DNA from: Ardenticatenales bacterium
GTDB lineage: Bacteria; Chloroflexota; Anaerolineae; Ardenticatenales; Ardenticatenaceae
Direction of reading: 5' to 3'
NCBI GenBank assembly: GCA_020634795.1
Contig: JACKAZ010000012.1
Span: 1 to 64,000 of the forward strand
DNA length: 64,000 nt
The notes beneath the pieces are model-generated. The model did no database searches, had not been told where the DNA came from, and saw nothing but the letters and a program-made list of their open reading frames with translations. Below, piece after piece: positions 52,538 to 61,727 of the stretch (positions are counted from its first letter, which is position 1; the number at the start of each line of letters is the position of its first letter). A program made the position numbers and the translations under genes.

Positions 52538-54045
52538 TACCTTATTTTTTGCGCAAAGGGAGGGCAATTCTATTCCAGCTTTGCATAAACCATGCAAAGG
52601 GAGGGCAATTCTATTGCCAAAGGCGCTAGAAACGCGCTGCGACGTAGTTTACCAAACAAATGAGCAACGCATCAGCATAGGGATGGGACGCAAGCAAATC
52701 GATTCGTTTGAGTTGTGTGCCCTCAAAATGGAGCCGTCGGAACAGCTCAAATGCGACAATGCGTTGGGCCCCAACCAGCAAAAGGCGAGTCGCTCAGCGC
52801 ACGCTTGGAAATCGCCAAGAAGATTGTGCGCTAAATCGGTGAGTATGATCAACCTTTCTGCTTTAAGCGCCGTTTTGATTGCGCGGAGAGGTGGAACCTT
52901 GCGTCGGCCAGAAATTGCTCGACCTCAGCCCCGCCGCGCTGATTGTAGCGCTGCATGAAGGCTTGTTTCCGAAGCAAAGTGTAAGGTCGTGACGTAATAG
53001 CTGTGTCCCAGACGGCCGTTTTCCAGGCAGCGCTTGACCATAACTCGGATCGGACGTACCCAGATCAAGGTCGGCGTGACCCAGCCCAGCCAGCTCGTGG
53101 CATCGGCGCGATCCCAGCGCCTGACGCGACAGGCCCAAAGGCGTGGCCCGTTGCCGAAAGTAGCCCTTGGCGAACACCTGGTAACCGCGCCCCAAGAGCC
53201 AACGCAGATTATCGTCCGTACCGCGCCCCCATCAGGGACGGTAGAGGGTGCGCTGCCGCGCCTGAGCGCTAACTCAAATGAACTTTCGACGCCCAAGACC
53301 GCGTAGCTCGACGAATTACAAAGTCAATTGATTCCCGGCAAAAGTCCGGGCCACAACGTTTCGTGGTAGTTGATCGCACTGACGCGCTAATTGGCGTAAG
53401 ATACAGTTTTTGCCACTACTATACCCTTTGCGCCCTTTGCGCCTGGGCCGCAGGGTAAAGCGGACAAGTCGAGTCTAATTCTAAAAAGGCGCCATCATGG
53501 CGTCGGGTTTGGCTACGCGCACTAATCTGACGCACGGCGTGCTCTAAATGCTCAGATTCGATTGAGTTAGCGCATCGGGTCCGCGTGAGAGGTGGACTGG
53601 TCGGCGAAGCGCTCGATTCGTTTGACTTGTGCTAAAGTGGCGTTCAGGGCCCAGTTTGGTATTGACCAATGATGATGCGAGGACAATCGGCTAAGATACT
53701 GATTAAGACCTGTTCTAGCTTCTCAGAGCGGATATTCACTGCCACGCTCCTCAGAGCTAACGGATGCTAGTGGTTTTAGGACATTTCGGCCTCATAGTAG
53801 GCCAGCAACGCCGCCAGCGGCGCGGTAACGGGTGTTGGTCAACTCCGGCGGTATGATCGAATTGCAGGGGCATGATACCTCGTTTCTGGAGCGCTAAGTC
53901 AATTGAACTTTCCAGAAGGATGGTACACTTTCCCAATTTCAACTAACTACTTACGCCAAATCGAATAGAAACCCCACTCCCTTTTACCGCGCTGCCATTT
54001 TAGAATAACCCCTTCCCTTTGCACCTTTTCCTGCAAAATAAGGTA
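52538..54045 (-). mobile_element. Decayed insertion sequence with recognisable terminal inverted repeats
   Basis: The left end (from 52538: TACCTTATTTTTTGC, then GCAAAGGGAGGGCAATTCTA) and the reverse complement of the right end (to 54045: TACCTTATTTTGC, then GCAAAGGGAAGGGGTTATTC) are imperfect inverted copies. Between them lies a transposase pseudogene on the minus strand. Part of the left end (GCAAAGGGAGGGCAATTCTA) is duplicated 41 bp inward (52596-52617). No target duplication was resolved. Confidence 0.65.
52626..53950 (-). pseudogene. DDE-type transposase remnant with several frameshifts and stops
   Basis: Fragments in shifting minus-strand frames, in order: SSIDLALQKRGIMPLQFDHT; RSEKLEQVLISILADCPRII; LDLSALPCGPGAKGAKG; INYHETLWPGLLPG; DNLRWLLGRGYQVFAKGYF; VRPIRVMVKRCLENGRLGHS; YNQRGGAEVEQFLAD; LIILTDLAHNLLGDFQA; RIVAFELFRRLHFEGTQLKR to a stop at 52626. 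The order and motifs match one DDE transposase about 430 residues long. Stops and frame changes occur in most segments, so it is dead. The IS family is not named. Confidence 0.7.
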
Positions 54046-54630
54046 TTAATCACCTCTTCCTGCGGATCGATCGCCGCTACTAATGTCCATAGGACTGGTA
54101 ATTCTCCAACCTGAAATTCAATTGACAGGTTGGAGACTGAGAACAGCCCCAGATGTCAATCGCCTATCCCGATGGACAGCGCTTGCTGGAGAAATCATCC
54201 CCAAAGGGAGGAATAGTCGATGGAGACATTAGGTACCCCAACCGCTCCTACGATTTGTCCATCAATTACCATGCTCGGCTTTGTTTGGTATAACGTGTCA
54301 GGTTTGGATCCACTACTTCGGTAGATCGAGCCTACATCATTACGGCTAGAAACCCGATGGTGGCTACTGGGGCAGCTATCTCTATATCGCCTAGGCTTTT
54401 TACTAACTCGTACTGGGCCCGCGTTATTCCTCCTTGAGGCGTACCAAATAGTTACCAGCGACCAGACTCGTTTGCTGTTCCAAACTAGATACTGTTATTT
54501 TGAGGAGGCCGGATAAGCAGGTCATAGGCCCCACGCCAACGCTCAGAGACCTTTGTCACAAGTGGCTTCAGCCGATTGAGCCGCTCGCCGCAAGGTAGCT
54601 AGTCCCAAACAGATAACTGGAGACCGACAA
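54046..54630. other. Gene-free stretch
   Basis: No frame on either strand looks coding, and no recognisable RNA or repeat was seen. Composition is near 50 percent GC, unlike the flanking genome, consistent with decayed or foreign sequence. Confidence 0.45.
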
Positions 54631-54660
54631 AACGCAGCCAAGAGGCCTCTTGGCTGCGTT
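54631..54660 (-). terminator. Perfect 30-bp palindrome, probable terminator
   Basis: 15-bp arms (54631-54645, 54646-54660) are exact reverse complements with no spacer; as RNA a 13-bp stem with a GGCC loop. In the minus direction it is followed by TT (TTTT counting the stem end) and lies 35 bases after the stop of the small secreted-protein gene. Confidence 0.65.
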
Positions 54661-54694
54661 GTCAAACTTTCTGAAACAACTTGGGTGAGTAGGT

Positions 54695-55154
54695 TCATGT
54701 TACTCCTGAGGTATAGAAGCACCCATTACTGCTTATCGCAAGCTCAATTGTAATAGACTCTTGAAGAACGATAGGCTGTACCACCCCAGCCCTACTGACA
54801 GACCACGATTGGTTGAAGGTCTTTGTGCTACAACCATAGGATGTGTCCACCGGTGGTAGTAGAAGGCTGATTATGCAACTCTGACTAGTACCATCACCGA
54901 AGCTAGCGCTCACCGTATACACTCCACTACCACCGCTTGGAGTTACAGTCATGACGCTGTTGCTGGAGCAATTCGGTGCGGAGCTTAAACAGATTGCGTG
55001 CGGGTAAGTGAAATGATTTCCCGGTAGGTGGATTGGTGGCGTCACTGTCAGCGCGGCCTTGATTATACAGACGGCCCCGAACACCGCCAAACACAAAAGT
55101 CGCGGCTAACATTGCGGCGAAGATGCTCAGCGCTTTATGCCAATATTTTAACAT
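54695..55154 (-). pseudogene. Small secreted protein interrupted by a frameshift (or two overlapping frames)
   Basis: ATG 55154 starts a signal-peptide-like sequence (MLKYWHKALSIFAAMLAATF) that runs into unlikely sequence and stops at 54927. A second frame, open from about 55096 to 54695, reads as an exported Cys/Thr/Ser-rich domain (VTPSGGSGVYTVSASFGDGT, then TKTFNQSWSVSRAGVVQPIV) of about 125 residues. One frame change near 55070-55100 would join them. Either the gene is broken or the base call is wrong. The Ser/Gly-rich pattern suggests an Ig-like surface domain; function unknown. Confidence 0.5.
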
Positions 55155-55472
55155 ATATCGACCGTTGACCCTCTATTCGTTGGGATGTGGCGACGGCAGC
55201 GACAATCGCCGTCGTCTTGCGTTCCGAAGAGTGAGCAGTAACATCCCTGTGCGTCGCAGTCAGGATGTCTACCGTTGACAGCATTATATCGGGTTTCAGC
55301 GCCTAGCGCATGAACAGTTCCTACCATTTTTCTGGTATTCGTCTAGTAGATTCCTCCCGTCGCTCTAGGCAATTCCTACTGGGCACGGCTTTCTTGGTTA
55401 TTCGCCCTAGCTGCGCTACTCTTAGAATGATTGAACTACTAGAACTAGCTACCCCCTAGGATGTAGAGCGTC
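55155..55472. other. Intergenic region upstream of the LuxR regulator
   Basis: No gene seen. TTCCTAC/TTCCTCC strings recur three times (about 55317-55371). A promoter for the regulator should lie here, but no clear hexamer pair was found. Confidence 0.4.
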
Positions 55473-56141
55473 ATGTCGTGCCCTATTCGAGTCGTTGTCG
55501 CAGACAGCCACCACCTGATCCTAACGGCGATAAATCAACAGCTGGCGGAGGTTAGCGACATCGAAGTGGTTGCCGTTTGTACAACTGCAGCGTGCTTAGA
55601 ACCTTTGTTAGAGTACCATGAACCGAACGTGTTGCTCTTTGATCCTCGCTTACCCACCACCCTAGACCGCGACCACTACGTCCAGCCCATCCCCACTGTT
55701 GTCACCTGGCAACAGCAGTATCCCAACACGGCGTTCCTCGTTCTATCTCAATTCGGAGACCCCGCCACAGTGCGGTCGATGGTTCGCGCTGGGGTGAAAG
55801 GCTACTGCCTTAAGGAGGACAAGCTCTCATTGGACTTGGCCCCAGCGATTCGACGTGTAGCACGGGGCCTCAGCTATTACAGTCCGACAATCATGGAATG
55901 GGTGACCGACGGACAGGCCACAGCTTCCATCCTCTCTTTGAGGGAGCGAGAGGTCCTGCAGGCAGTGGCGATGACCCCAGATGCCACAGCCGCCGCGCTC
56001 GGCCAGCAGCTCGGTATTAGCGGGCACACGGTCTCTAACCATCTCAACAGCATCTACCAGAAACTTGGTGTCTCCTCGCGCGCTGGCGCGGTGCTGACCG
56101 CATTGCAGGGCGGCCTGATTTCGCCGCTCGATCTGAAGTAG
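55473..56141 (+). CDS. NarL/LuxR-family response regulator (orphan)
   Basis: A 222-residue protein. Receiver domain: VVVADSHHLIL, phosphoacceptor D57 in VLLFDPRLP, Lys in YCLKEDKLS; the acidic pocket keeps only one Asp. The LuxR-type HTH is at about 153-210 (LSLREREVLQAVAMTPDATA, then LGISGHTVSNHLNSIYQKLG). No histidine kinase is adjacent, and its neighbours are remnants, so targets are unknown. Codon use is less GC-biased than in the flanking operons. Confidence 0.88.
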   Translation: MSCPIRVVVADSHHLILTAINQQLAEVSDIEVVAVCTTAACLEPLLEYHEPNVLLFDPRLPTTLDRDHYVQPIPTVVTWQQQYPNTAFLVLSQFGDPATVRSMVRAGVKGYCLKEDKLSLDLAPAIRRVARGLSYYSPTIMEWVTDGQATASILSLREREVLQAVAMTPDATAAALGQQLGISGHTVSNHLNSIYQKLGVSSRAGAVLTALQGGLISPLDLK

Positions 56142-56664
56142 TACACTGCCTAGCCGCGTGATCAGACTTGTTATGCTAACCATCGTGCTCCAAAGGTCTA
56201 GAGACGAAGGAGGGCAGGAGGGTTATAGCATAGGCCATGCCGCGCGACTGTGCAACGCACTCGTACAGTGTGTGACGGACGTCGTTGCAGGGGTAGCAAT
56301 TGAGGGCTGCTGGCCCAGCTGGGGAATGAATTCCCCGCTGAAAGGCCGTTGGCCGTACCCGCAAGCGGCTACCCACCGCCTTCGCGGACACCCCATTTGT
56401 GAGTCCGGGTTGCTGAGTGATTACCCTACACGTCTTTCCGCCAGCGTATGCTGGTACACCTGGTAATAAGTAAAACAACGCTCTGTTAAGCGTGGTTCGC
56501 GAGCCAACATTCTGTTTCCGAGGCCCACAGTGCCGCAGGTTGTGAGCATCCAAAGAAAGAGAATGAGCGTCGCACCGCCGCGATTTCCCCAGCTCCCTCA
56601 GTTAGCGCCGGCGAAGCGAAATAGGCGGCGAGCCGTGCAGCCAACGCCCCGGCGGGTTGCCCAT
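56142..56664. other. Intergenic region without recognisable genes
   Basis: Short frames on both strands have no ribosome sites and no family resemblance. Nothing structured was identified. Confidence 0.5.
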
Positions 56665-57243
56665 CTATTGGGGCAACTCGTTGCCCGCTGCGTCGAAGAG
56701 CGTCAGCGCTTTCAGCACCCCGCCTGCGGGGTCGATCACCGCGAAATAGCCCTCGCTGGTCTCATCCTGCAGCACGGTGCCGCTGCTGAACTCGGCCGCT
56801 ACGGTGGCAACCTCAGCCGTTAGCGTACGTCCGTAGAGAACGGTGGGCCGGGTGGCATCGTTCAGCTGTCCGCCGAGCGAGTATTCCGCCAGACCACTGA
56901 TCGTATCGCCATACCCCAAGCCGTAGCCCATATTGCCCTGTATCTGACCTGGGCCGATCTGCGTGCCGTACAAATAGCCGTAGATCGGTACAAAACGGTA
57001 AAGTGAGAAGCATTCGGCTCTGAATAGCAGCAACGTGCCATCCGCTGTATCGCGCCGTTCGATGATCTCGAAATTGAGAACGGGTTGCGCGGTCCCACAA
57101 TCCCGCACCCGTTCCTGCGCGATCCCTTCGAGGGTCGCCGGATCGTACTGGGGCGCCGTGTTGACTTTCCACAGCAGATAGCCTGCAGGTAAAAGAATCA
57201 CCGCGAGGACGATCAGCCCCCCTATTATTGCCGCCCTTTTCAT
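56665..57243 (-). CDS. Small membrane-anchored protein of unknown function
   Basis: A 192-residue protein with an N-terminal signal-anchor (AAIIGGLIVLAVILLPAGYLLW) and an extracytoplasmic domain. It contains an isolated Cys pair (VRDCGTAQ and RAECFSLY), a Gly/Tyr-rich segment (GNMGYGLGYGDTIS) and a C-terminal YFAVIDPAGGVLKALTLF. GGGAGATAA just upstream of ATG 57243 is a good ribosome site. No family recognised; composition matches the rest of the genome, so it is probably a real gene. Confidence 0.65.
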   Translation of the reverse strand: MKRAAIIGGLIVLAVILLPAGYLLWKVNTAPQYDPATLEGIAQERVRDCGTAQPVLNFEIIERRDTADGTLLLFRAECFSLYRFVPIYGYLYGTQIGPGQIQGNMGYGLGYGDTISGLAEYSLGGQLNDATRPTVLYGRTLTAEVATVAAEFSSGTVLQDETSEGYFAVIDPAGGVLKALTLFDAAGNELPQ

Positions 57244-57390
57244 ACGTTATCTCCCATGTTTAGTGCATCGTGTTATCCCTCACCGCCAGCGGCGGTGGGC
57301 TGCGTGACGCGCCCCAAGAAGAGAATCGCGCCCCTCTCTTTTCAGTGTGAACATGGTTGGACCTCCAAAAACGAAAGGGGGTGTTTCACT

Positions 57391-57413
57391 CGCGAATCGC
57401 GAATCGCGAATCG
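57391..57413. repeat. Iterated 7-bp CGCGAAT motif
   Basis: Three consecutive CGCGAAT units followed by CGG. Same family as 3293-3314 and 22198-22215. Confidence 0.65.
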
Positions 57414-57477
57414 GATACGTTGTCTTGCGTTGAAATTACAAGGCTAGAACCGTGTCACTCCGTATCTCTATCTCTAT

Positions 57478-59221
57478 CCGACATTCCGCACCCCCAGAAT
57501 GTAAAGCTAAGAATAAAGAGCAAGATAGGGTGGGCCAAGAAGTCCCAGCAAGGATCGATGAGTCTCCTTGAGATTGATGACGAGTTGTTCGCCTGAGGGC
57601 AATCTAAGCAGATGGATGCCAATGAAGTAGTGAAAAACCCACCGTGCGGTTGGAAATTGAGTGGGCTTCCCCTTTTGGTCGGGGAAAAACTGATGCTCAG
57701 CCTGTAAGCTCTTTCGGATCTTAAATTGGAGGGCGGCATATACGAGTAAACAGAGTGTCATCACCATCATCAAAGCCATGATTCGCCGCGGCAATTTCAA
57801 GAAAAGTGACGAAGCCAAAAAGAGGGGGTCCTTAAGGAAGCGAAAGCCACGTTCAACAGACTGTTGACCTTTATAGCCATCAAGCAGAGCTTGAGGCGAG
57901 AGATGGGAACTGTCAAGCTGGTTCGTTGCCAACACAAAGAGACTTTTTTGTGTAAGAGTTCGTTCAAATTTTAGGCGGTCGCTGGCTAATGCACCCTCGA
58001 TTCGATAGCCTATTGACTGCGCAACGGCATTCGCAGCGGGTCGTCCGCGTTGACTATAGTGCGGGACTTCGACTACGGCACTCTGCACTACATTTGTCAC
58101 CGTCAAGCTTCTGTTGAAGAGTTCTAAAGCCAAGTTAGCGTCTTCCTCGCAAGCGAATTCTTGGCGGGTGAGGCGGTTCCAACCCTTAAGCTCACTCTTC
58201 GTTTTCTTGAGGCTTTGTTTGCTAAGTGTCTTGTAGCTCCGCTGTTGAGCGGCTGCTGAGTGAATCACTAGCCATCGTTGTTTGACATCACCGTAGGTTG
58301 TTCCAACTTCTAGGTAGCGGTGATTCTGATCTATCGGCAGCATGTCGGCGGGGTTGGCCTGTTCTAGTAACTCCTTAACAACGTTATTGGTAGCGGGAAC
58401 GCGGCTAATCCACAGCATCATTCGTTCTTCAAGGGCTTGCAGGCTCTGTTTATTGTAAAGCGCGCTATCCGCCACGAAATAGCTGGGGGCGTAGTCCACT
58501 TGCAATTGTGATAGATGGTCGCGTACGATTCGTCTAAAGCTACTCTTGTCATCCGTGTTGCCACTGAGTACAGCCATTAGTAGCGGGATACCTGCTTGTT
58601 GGTCACAGATCAGATTGAGTACTACTTGGTTAAGATCAGGACGATGGTCACGACTATATCCTTGTGTAATGTGGATAACACCCGGTTCCGGCTCCTCTGA
58701 GCTATTGTAGCGGCCATCAACGTGAAAACTGCTACCATCGAGGTGCGAATATTCTACGTCCAGGCCCAATCGTTCCGCAGCAGATTGAGCAACTTGTGAA
58801 TACAATGCTGTAACGCCATGTTCAAAAAGTGCATCCAACGCCCGACCTAATACATCGTCGTTGAGTTGATCAGGCGTAACACCTTCCCCAATCAGACGTT
58901 CAGTTGGTTTGTTAGCAAAGAAATGTGGTACCAAATATAGTCGCTGGTTAGTGAAACCCAGCCCATTGAGTACCATCGCTTTGACAGCTTGACCTATCGA
59001 AATTTTGCGATTCTCAAAATCTTGTACTATTAGCTCATCCAACATTTCACCGATTCCCAACTCATCATACATCCCAGCTACTAGCCCAAGGTGGTCTAGT
59101 ACTTCACTCTCATAATCATTCCGCATCGCTCATCTTCTTTCACCTCTTCCTCTTACTGAAGAAGTTGTAGCGATTCGATAACTTAATCCAAATTCCCCCT
59201 ATGGGGGGTGCGGAATGTCGG
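57478..59221 (-). mobile_element. IS1634-family-like insertion sequence, intact
   Basis: Bounded by perfect 18-bp terminal inverted repeats (57478-57495, 59204-59221; CCGACATTCCGCACCCCC) and flanked by a 6-bp direct repeat CTCTAT (57472-57477 and 59222-59227), the target duplication. The single transposase gene is uninterrupted. Length is 1744 bp. Lower GC than the host genes indicates arrival from elsewhere. Confidence 0.92.
57507..59126 (-). CDS. IS1634-family-like transposase (DDE)
   Basis: A 539-residue protein of full length. It begins with the DUF4277-like region (LGIGEMLDELIVQDFENRKI) typical of IS1634 transposases. The catalytic triad can be placed as Asp in YSHLDGSSFHVDG, Asp in YFVADSALYN and Glu in GQQSVERGFRFLKDP. 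No frameshift or stop is seen, and both inverted repeats are intact, so the element may still move. Confidence 0.92.
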   Translation of the reverse strand: MRNDYESEVLDHLGLVAGMYDELGIGEMLDELIVQDFENRKISIGQAVKAMVLNGLGFTNQRLYLVPHFFANKPTERLIGEGVTPDQLNDDVLGRALDALFEHGVTALYSQVAQSAAERLGLDVEYSHLDGSSFHVDGRYNSSEEPEPGVIHITQGYSRDHRPDLNQVVLNLICDQQAGIPLLMAVLSGNTDDKSSFRRIVRDHLSQLQVDYAPSYFVADSALYNKQSLQALEERMMLWISRVPATNNVVKELLEQANPADMLPIDQNHRYLEVGTTYGDVKQRWLVIHSAAAQQRSYKTLSKQSLKKTKSELKGWNRLTRQEFACEEDANLALELFNRSLTVTNVVQSAVVEVPHYSQRGRPAANAVAQSIGYRIEGALASDRLKFERTLTQKSLFVLATNQLDSSHLSPQALLDGYKGQQSVERGFRFLKDPLFLASSLFLKLPRRIMALMMVMTLCLLVYAALQFKIRKSLQAEHQFFPDQKGKPTQFPTARWVFHYFIGIHLLRLPSGEQLVINLKETHRSLLGLLGPPYLALYS

Positions 59222-59227
59222 CTCTAT

Positions 59228-59397
59228 CTCGCAATGAGGTAATATCGATCGCCAACGATCACTCATTTGAAAGACCCCGATTGAGTCTGGTTTGCTACCA
59301 CCATAATACGCGAACCGAGAGATAAGGGTGAGGCCTCGACCACCGCAGCAGAGAGCATGACGCATTCATGGGACTACGGGGGAATCGGATCGAGAAG
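59228..59397. other. Flank of the IS element
   Basis: No gene is supported between the IS and the DUF2007-like gene. The IS landed in a TATCTC-rich stretch. Confidence 0.45.
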
Positions 59398-59724
59398 CTA
59401 CCCATGAACCAATACAGGGCGGTCGTTACCACATTGCCAACAGAGCGTGAATTGCCCCTCGACCTGCTCACCGCATTGGGGGCACTGCCAATCGGCTGGG
59501 AATTCGTCGACATCCTCATCCATCGCTTCCAGCAGGGCGAGCGCTTCGTCTACTTGACGCTCATCCGTTACCCACAATTCGACCCATGCCTGGGTGAACG
59601 GGATCTCGCCCATCGCTTGCGCCAAATGCTCCCCGGTCAACACCACATCGATTCCGTGGCTCTCCAAATAGGTTTTGGCGAGATTGGCGGTGGCCGCATG
59701 GGGCGTACTCCATAGTTTGATCAT
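59398..59724 (-). CDS. DUF2007-like protein with C-terminal zinc ribbon
   Basis: A 108-residue protein. ATG 59724, with AGGAGT upstream, gives the standard N-terminus MIKLWSTPHAATANLAKTYL, the ferredoxin-like DUF2007 fold (putative signal-transducing domain) that continues to EALALLEAMDEDV. It ends with a small zinc ribbon: CPQCGE and CWQCG about 13 residues apart. Such proteins are small, cytoplasmic and of unproven role. An upstream in-frame start at 59859 would add non-homologous sequence. Confidence 0.82.
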   Translation of the reverse strand: MIKLWSTPHAATANLAKTYLESHGIDVVLTGEHLAQAMGEIPFTQAWVELWVTDERQVDEALALLEAMDEDVDEFPADWQCPQCGEQVEGQFTLCWQCGNDRPVLVHG

Positions 59725-59809
59725 CGGCGTCGACTCCTGTAATGCAGATCGTGAACGGAAGAAGAATGAGCAGAGATTGTAGTGGTCAGAAGCCACATGT
59801 TGCTCGGAG

Positions 59810-59830
59810 GTAGAGATAGAGATAGAGAGT
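59810..59830. repeat. GTAGAGATAGAGATAGAGAG hexamer run
   Basis: Three units of AGAGAT upstream of the DUF2007-like gene. The same hexamer run (TATCTC on the other strand) is at 57463-57477, where the IS inserted. Confidence 0.55.
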
Positions 59831-59954
59831 TCTAGTGCGATAGGCCCCGCCAGCGCCACGCGCTTCGTTATCCCGTAGACCGCGCCCCCTCACAATCTCG
59901 GTCTCATGACGATAGAGACTTTGCTCATCTTCGGGCGGCGAGCACGGAGACAGC

Positions 59955-61544
59955 TCAGCTTATCCACGCCGGCCCCGTCGTTCCCGAGATCGTCCACACA
60001 CCCTCCACCTTCTCGATCAGATAGGTGCGTCCGCCCGCGCCATCCGGAGCCACATAGATGGCGCCCGCCACATGTAAGCGCTGCGCTTCTTGGTGATGGA
60101 TGTTACCCAGCGTGATGACGGCGCCATCGGCGACAGTGCCGGTTGCATCTTGCGGCGCATCGTCGCGCTGGTCGACCCACACGATGGTCACGGGCAGATC
60201 GACGAGGTTGTCCTCGATGGCGCGCTGCACCGCCTCGGAGATGGGGCGGCCCGCCGAATTCGCAAGCGTGGGGTCGCCCGCCCTATCGTCGGTCTGGCTC
60301 ATGATGTAGAGCGTTGAGGGGTGACGCTGACCGCCAAAGGTGTCATCGTGGTCGTAAATCTGGCGGATCACAGCACTGTATATCGCGGTTTCGTCTCTCA
60401 GCTCCACCAGTATATCATCGACCGGAGCGCCTTCGGGGAACGTGGTGGGTTCACCGCGACTGAAGACGATCCACTCGCCCGTCGGGGACCAGAGGGGAGC
60501 GATGTCGTCCATTTCCGATGCGTCGCTGAGTGGCAGTGCCTCCCCGCCCGCGGCGTCGACCACGAAGGTGAGACGGCCCGACTGCTCCCGAAACGAGGTA
60601 AAGGCGATCTGACGGCCGTCGGGCGACCACACCGGAGAGCTGCCGCCAAAGGGGTCGGTCGTGAGTTGAAGCAGTTCGCGCCCCTCGACGTTCATCACGA
60701 AGACATTTTGAATGTCGGGGTGAGAGGCGCCACGGTTGGAGGTAAAGGCGATCTGACGGCCGTCGGGTGACAGCGCAAAGCCTCCTTCGATCGCGGGGTC
60801 GTTCGTCAGATGGCGCGGCTCGCTGCCATCGGCGTTCATCGCGAATAGATCGCCGTTGCCCGCCCGATCGGACCAGAAGTAAAGCTGGGTGCCGTCGGGC
60901 GACCAGACGGGGTACTCGTCGTAGCCCACGTCGTCCGTTAGCTGGCGGAGATCGCTCCCGTCCCAGTTGGCGACGAAAATGTCAGTGCCTTCGCCGGTGA
61001 AGGCACTCCACGCAAGCCGCGTCCCGTCGGGCGACCACGCCGGCTGTGAGTTTTCCGTGTACGCCGGGGTGAGTTGGCGCACATCGCTGCCATCCGCGTT
61101 CATCACCATGACATCACGGCGATAGGCGGCGCCAGTCTGGGTTCGTACCCATGCGATACGTTGGCCATCCGGCGACCAGAGCGGTGATGAATCCATGGCA
61201 GGATCGTCGGTGAGCCGCCGCAAATCGCCGCCATCCGCAGCGATGGTGTAGAGGTCCGTGTTGTCGTGGCGGTATGAAGCGAAGAGCAACCGCGTGCCGT
61301 CGGGCGACCATGCGCCTGCGAAATCTTCGTGGCCCACCGAGGTGAGTTGCCGTAGTTCGCTCCCGTCGGGCCGCACCAAATAGAGATAGTAGTTCTGGTA
61401 GGCCGCATAGGAGGCTTCAACGCTCACCTGCTCCTCTGGCGTCGCGACGGACTCGCGGATTGGCTCAGGCTCGCTGGAGGGAGTAGTCTGTGAACAGGCC
61501 GGAAGGAGTAGGGCAAAAAGGATAAGGAGTCGTATCCGAATCAT
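59955..61544 (-). CDS. TolB-like beta-propeller lipoprotein with a C-terminal domain shared with the next gene
   Basis: A 529-residue protein. ATG 61544 has GAGGGA upstream and a lipobox signal (LLILFALLLPACSQ). Residues ~55-365 are seven TolB/PD40 repeats (WSPDGTRLLFASYRHDNTDL, NADGSDVRQLTPAYTENSQP and so on), forming a propeller. From about residue 385 to the end is a second domain beginning DETAIYSAVIRQIYDHDDTF and ending WTISGTTGPAWIS, clearly homologous to the whole mature part of the neighbouring gene product. Exported, cell-surface; ligand unknown. Confidence 0.85.
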   Translation of the reverse strand: MIRIRLLILFALLLPACSQTTPSSEPEPIRESVATPEEQVSVEASYAAYQNYYLYLVRPDGSELRQLTSVGHEDFAGAWSPDGTRLLFASYRHDNTDLYTIAADGGDLRRLTDDPAMDSSPLWSPDGQRIAWVRTQTGAAYRRDVMVMNADGSDVRQLTPAYTENSQPAWSPDGTRLAWSAFTGEGTDIFVANWDGSDLRQLTDDVGYDEYPVWSPDGTQLYFWSDRAGNGDLFAMNADGSEPRHLTNDPAIEGGFALSPDGRQIAFTSNRGASHPDIQNVFVMNVEGRELLQLTTDPFGGSSPVWSPDGRQIAFTSFREQSGRLTFVVDAAGGEALPLSDASEMDDIAPLWSPTGEWIVFSRGEPTTFPEGAPVDDILVELRDETAIYSAVIRQIYDHDDTFGGQRHPSTLYIMSQTDDRAGDPTLANSAGRPISEAVQRAIEDNLVDLPVTIVWVDQRDDAPQDATGTVADGAVITLGNIHHQEAQRLHVAGAIYVAPDGAGGRTYLIEKVEGVWTISGTTGPAWIS

Positions 61545-61727
61545 GTCGAATCCCTCTAGATGAGGATGAAGTGCGAACGGTGTCTGCGACCCGTGTAGAC
61601 CGGGCATGAGCTATCCAAGCTGTCATGCACCAACAGGCAACCGTTCTAAACGTTGCGAGGGGCCAAGAAGTTCCCGGCCACTTTGTCGCGATCCACGACG
61701 GCTGTCGCGGCGGCCTGCCTCTCTCAA

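Noticed and set aside
52359..52958. A 199-codon + strand frame across the decayed IS end
   Set aside because: It runs antisense through the transposase remnant and the duplicated inverted-repeat segment, and its sequence resembles no protein.
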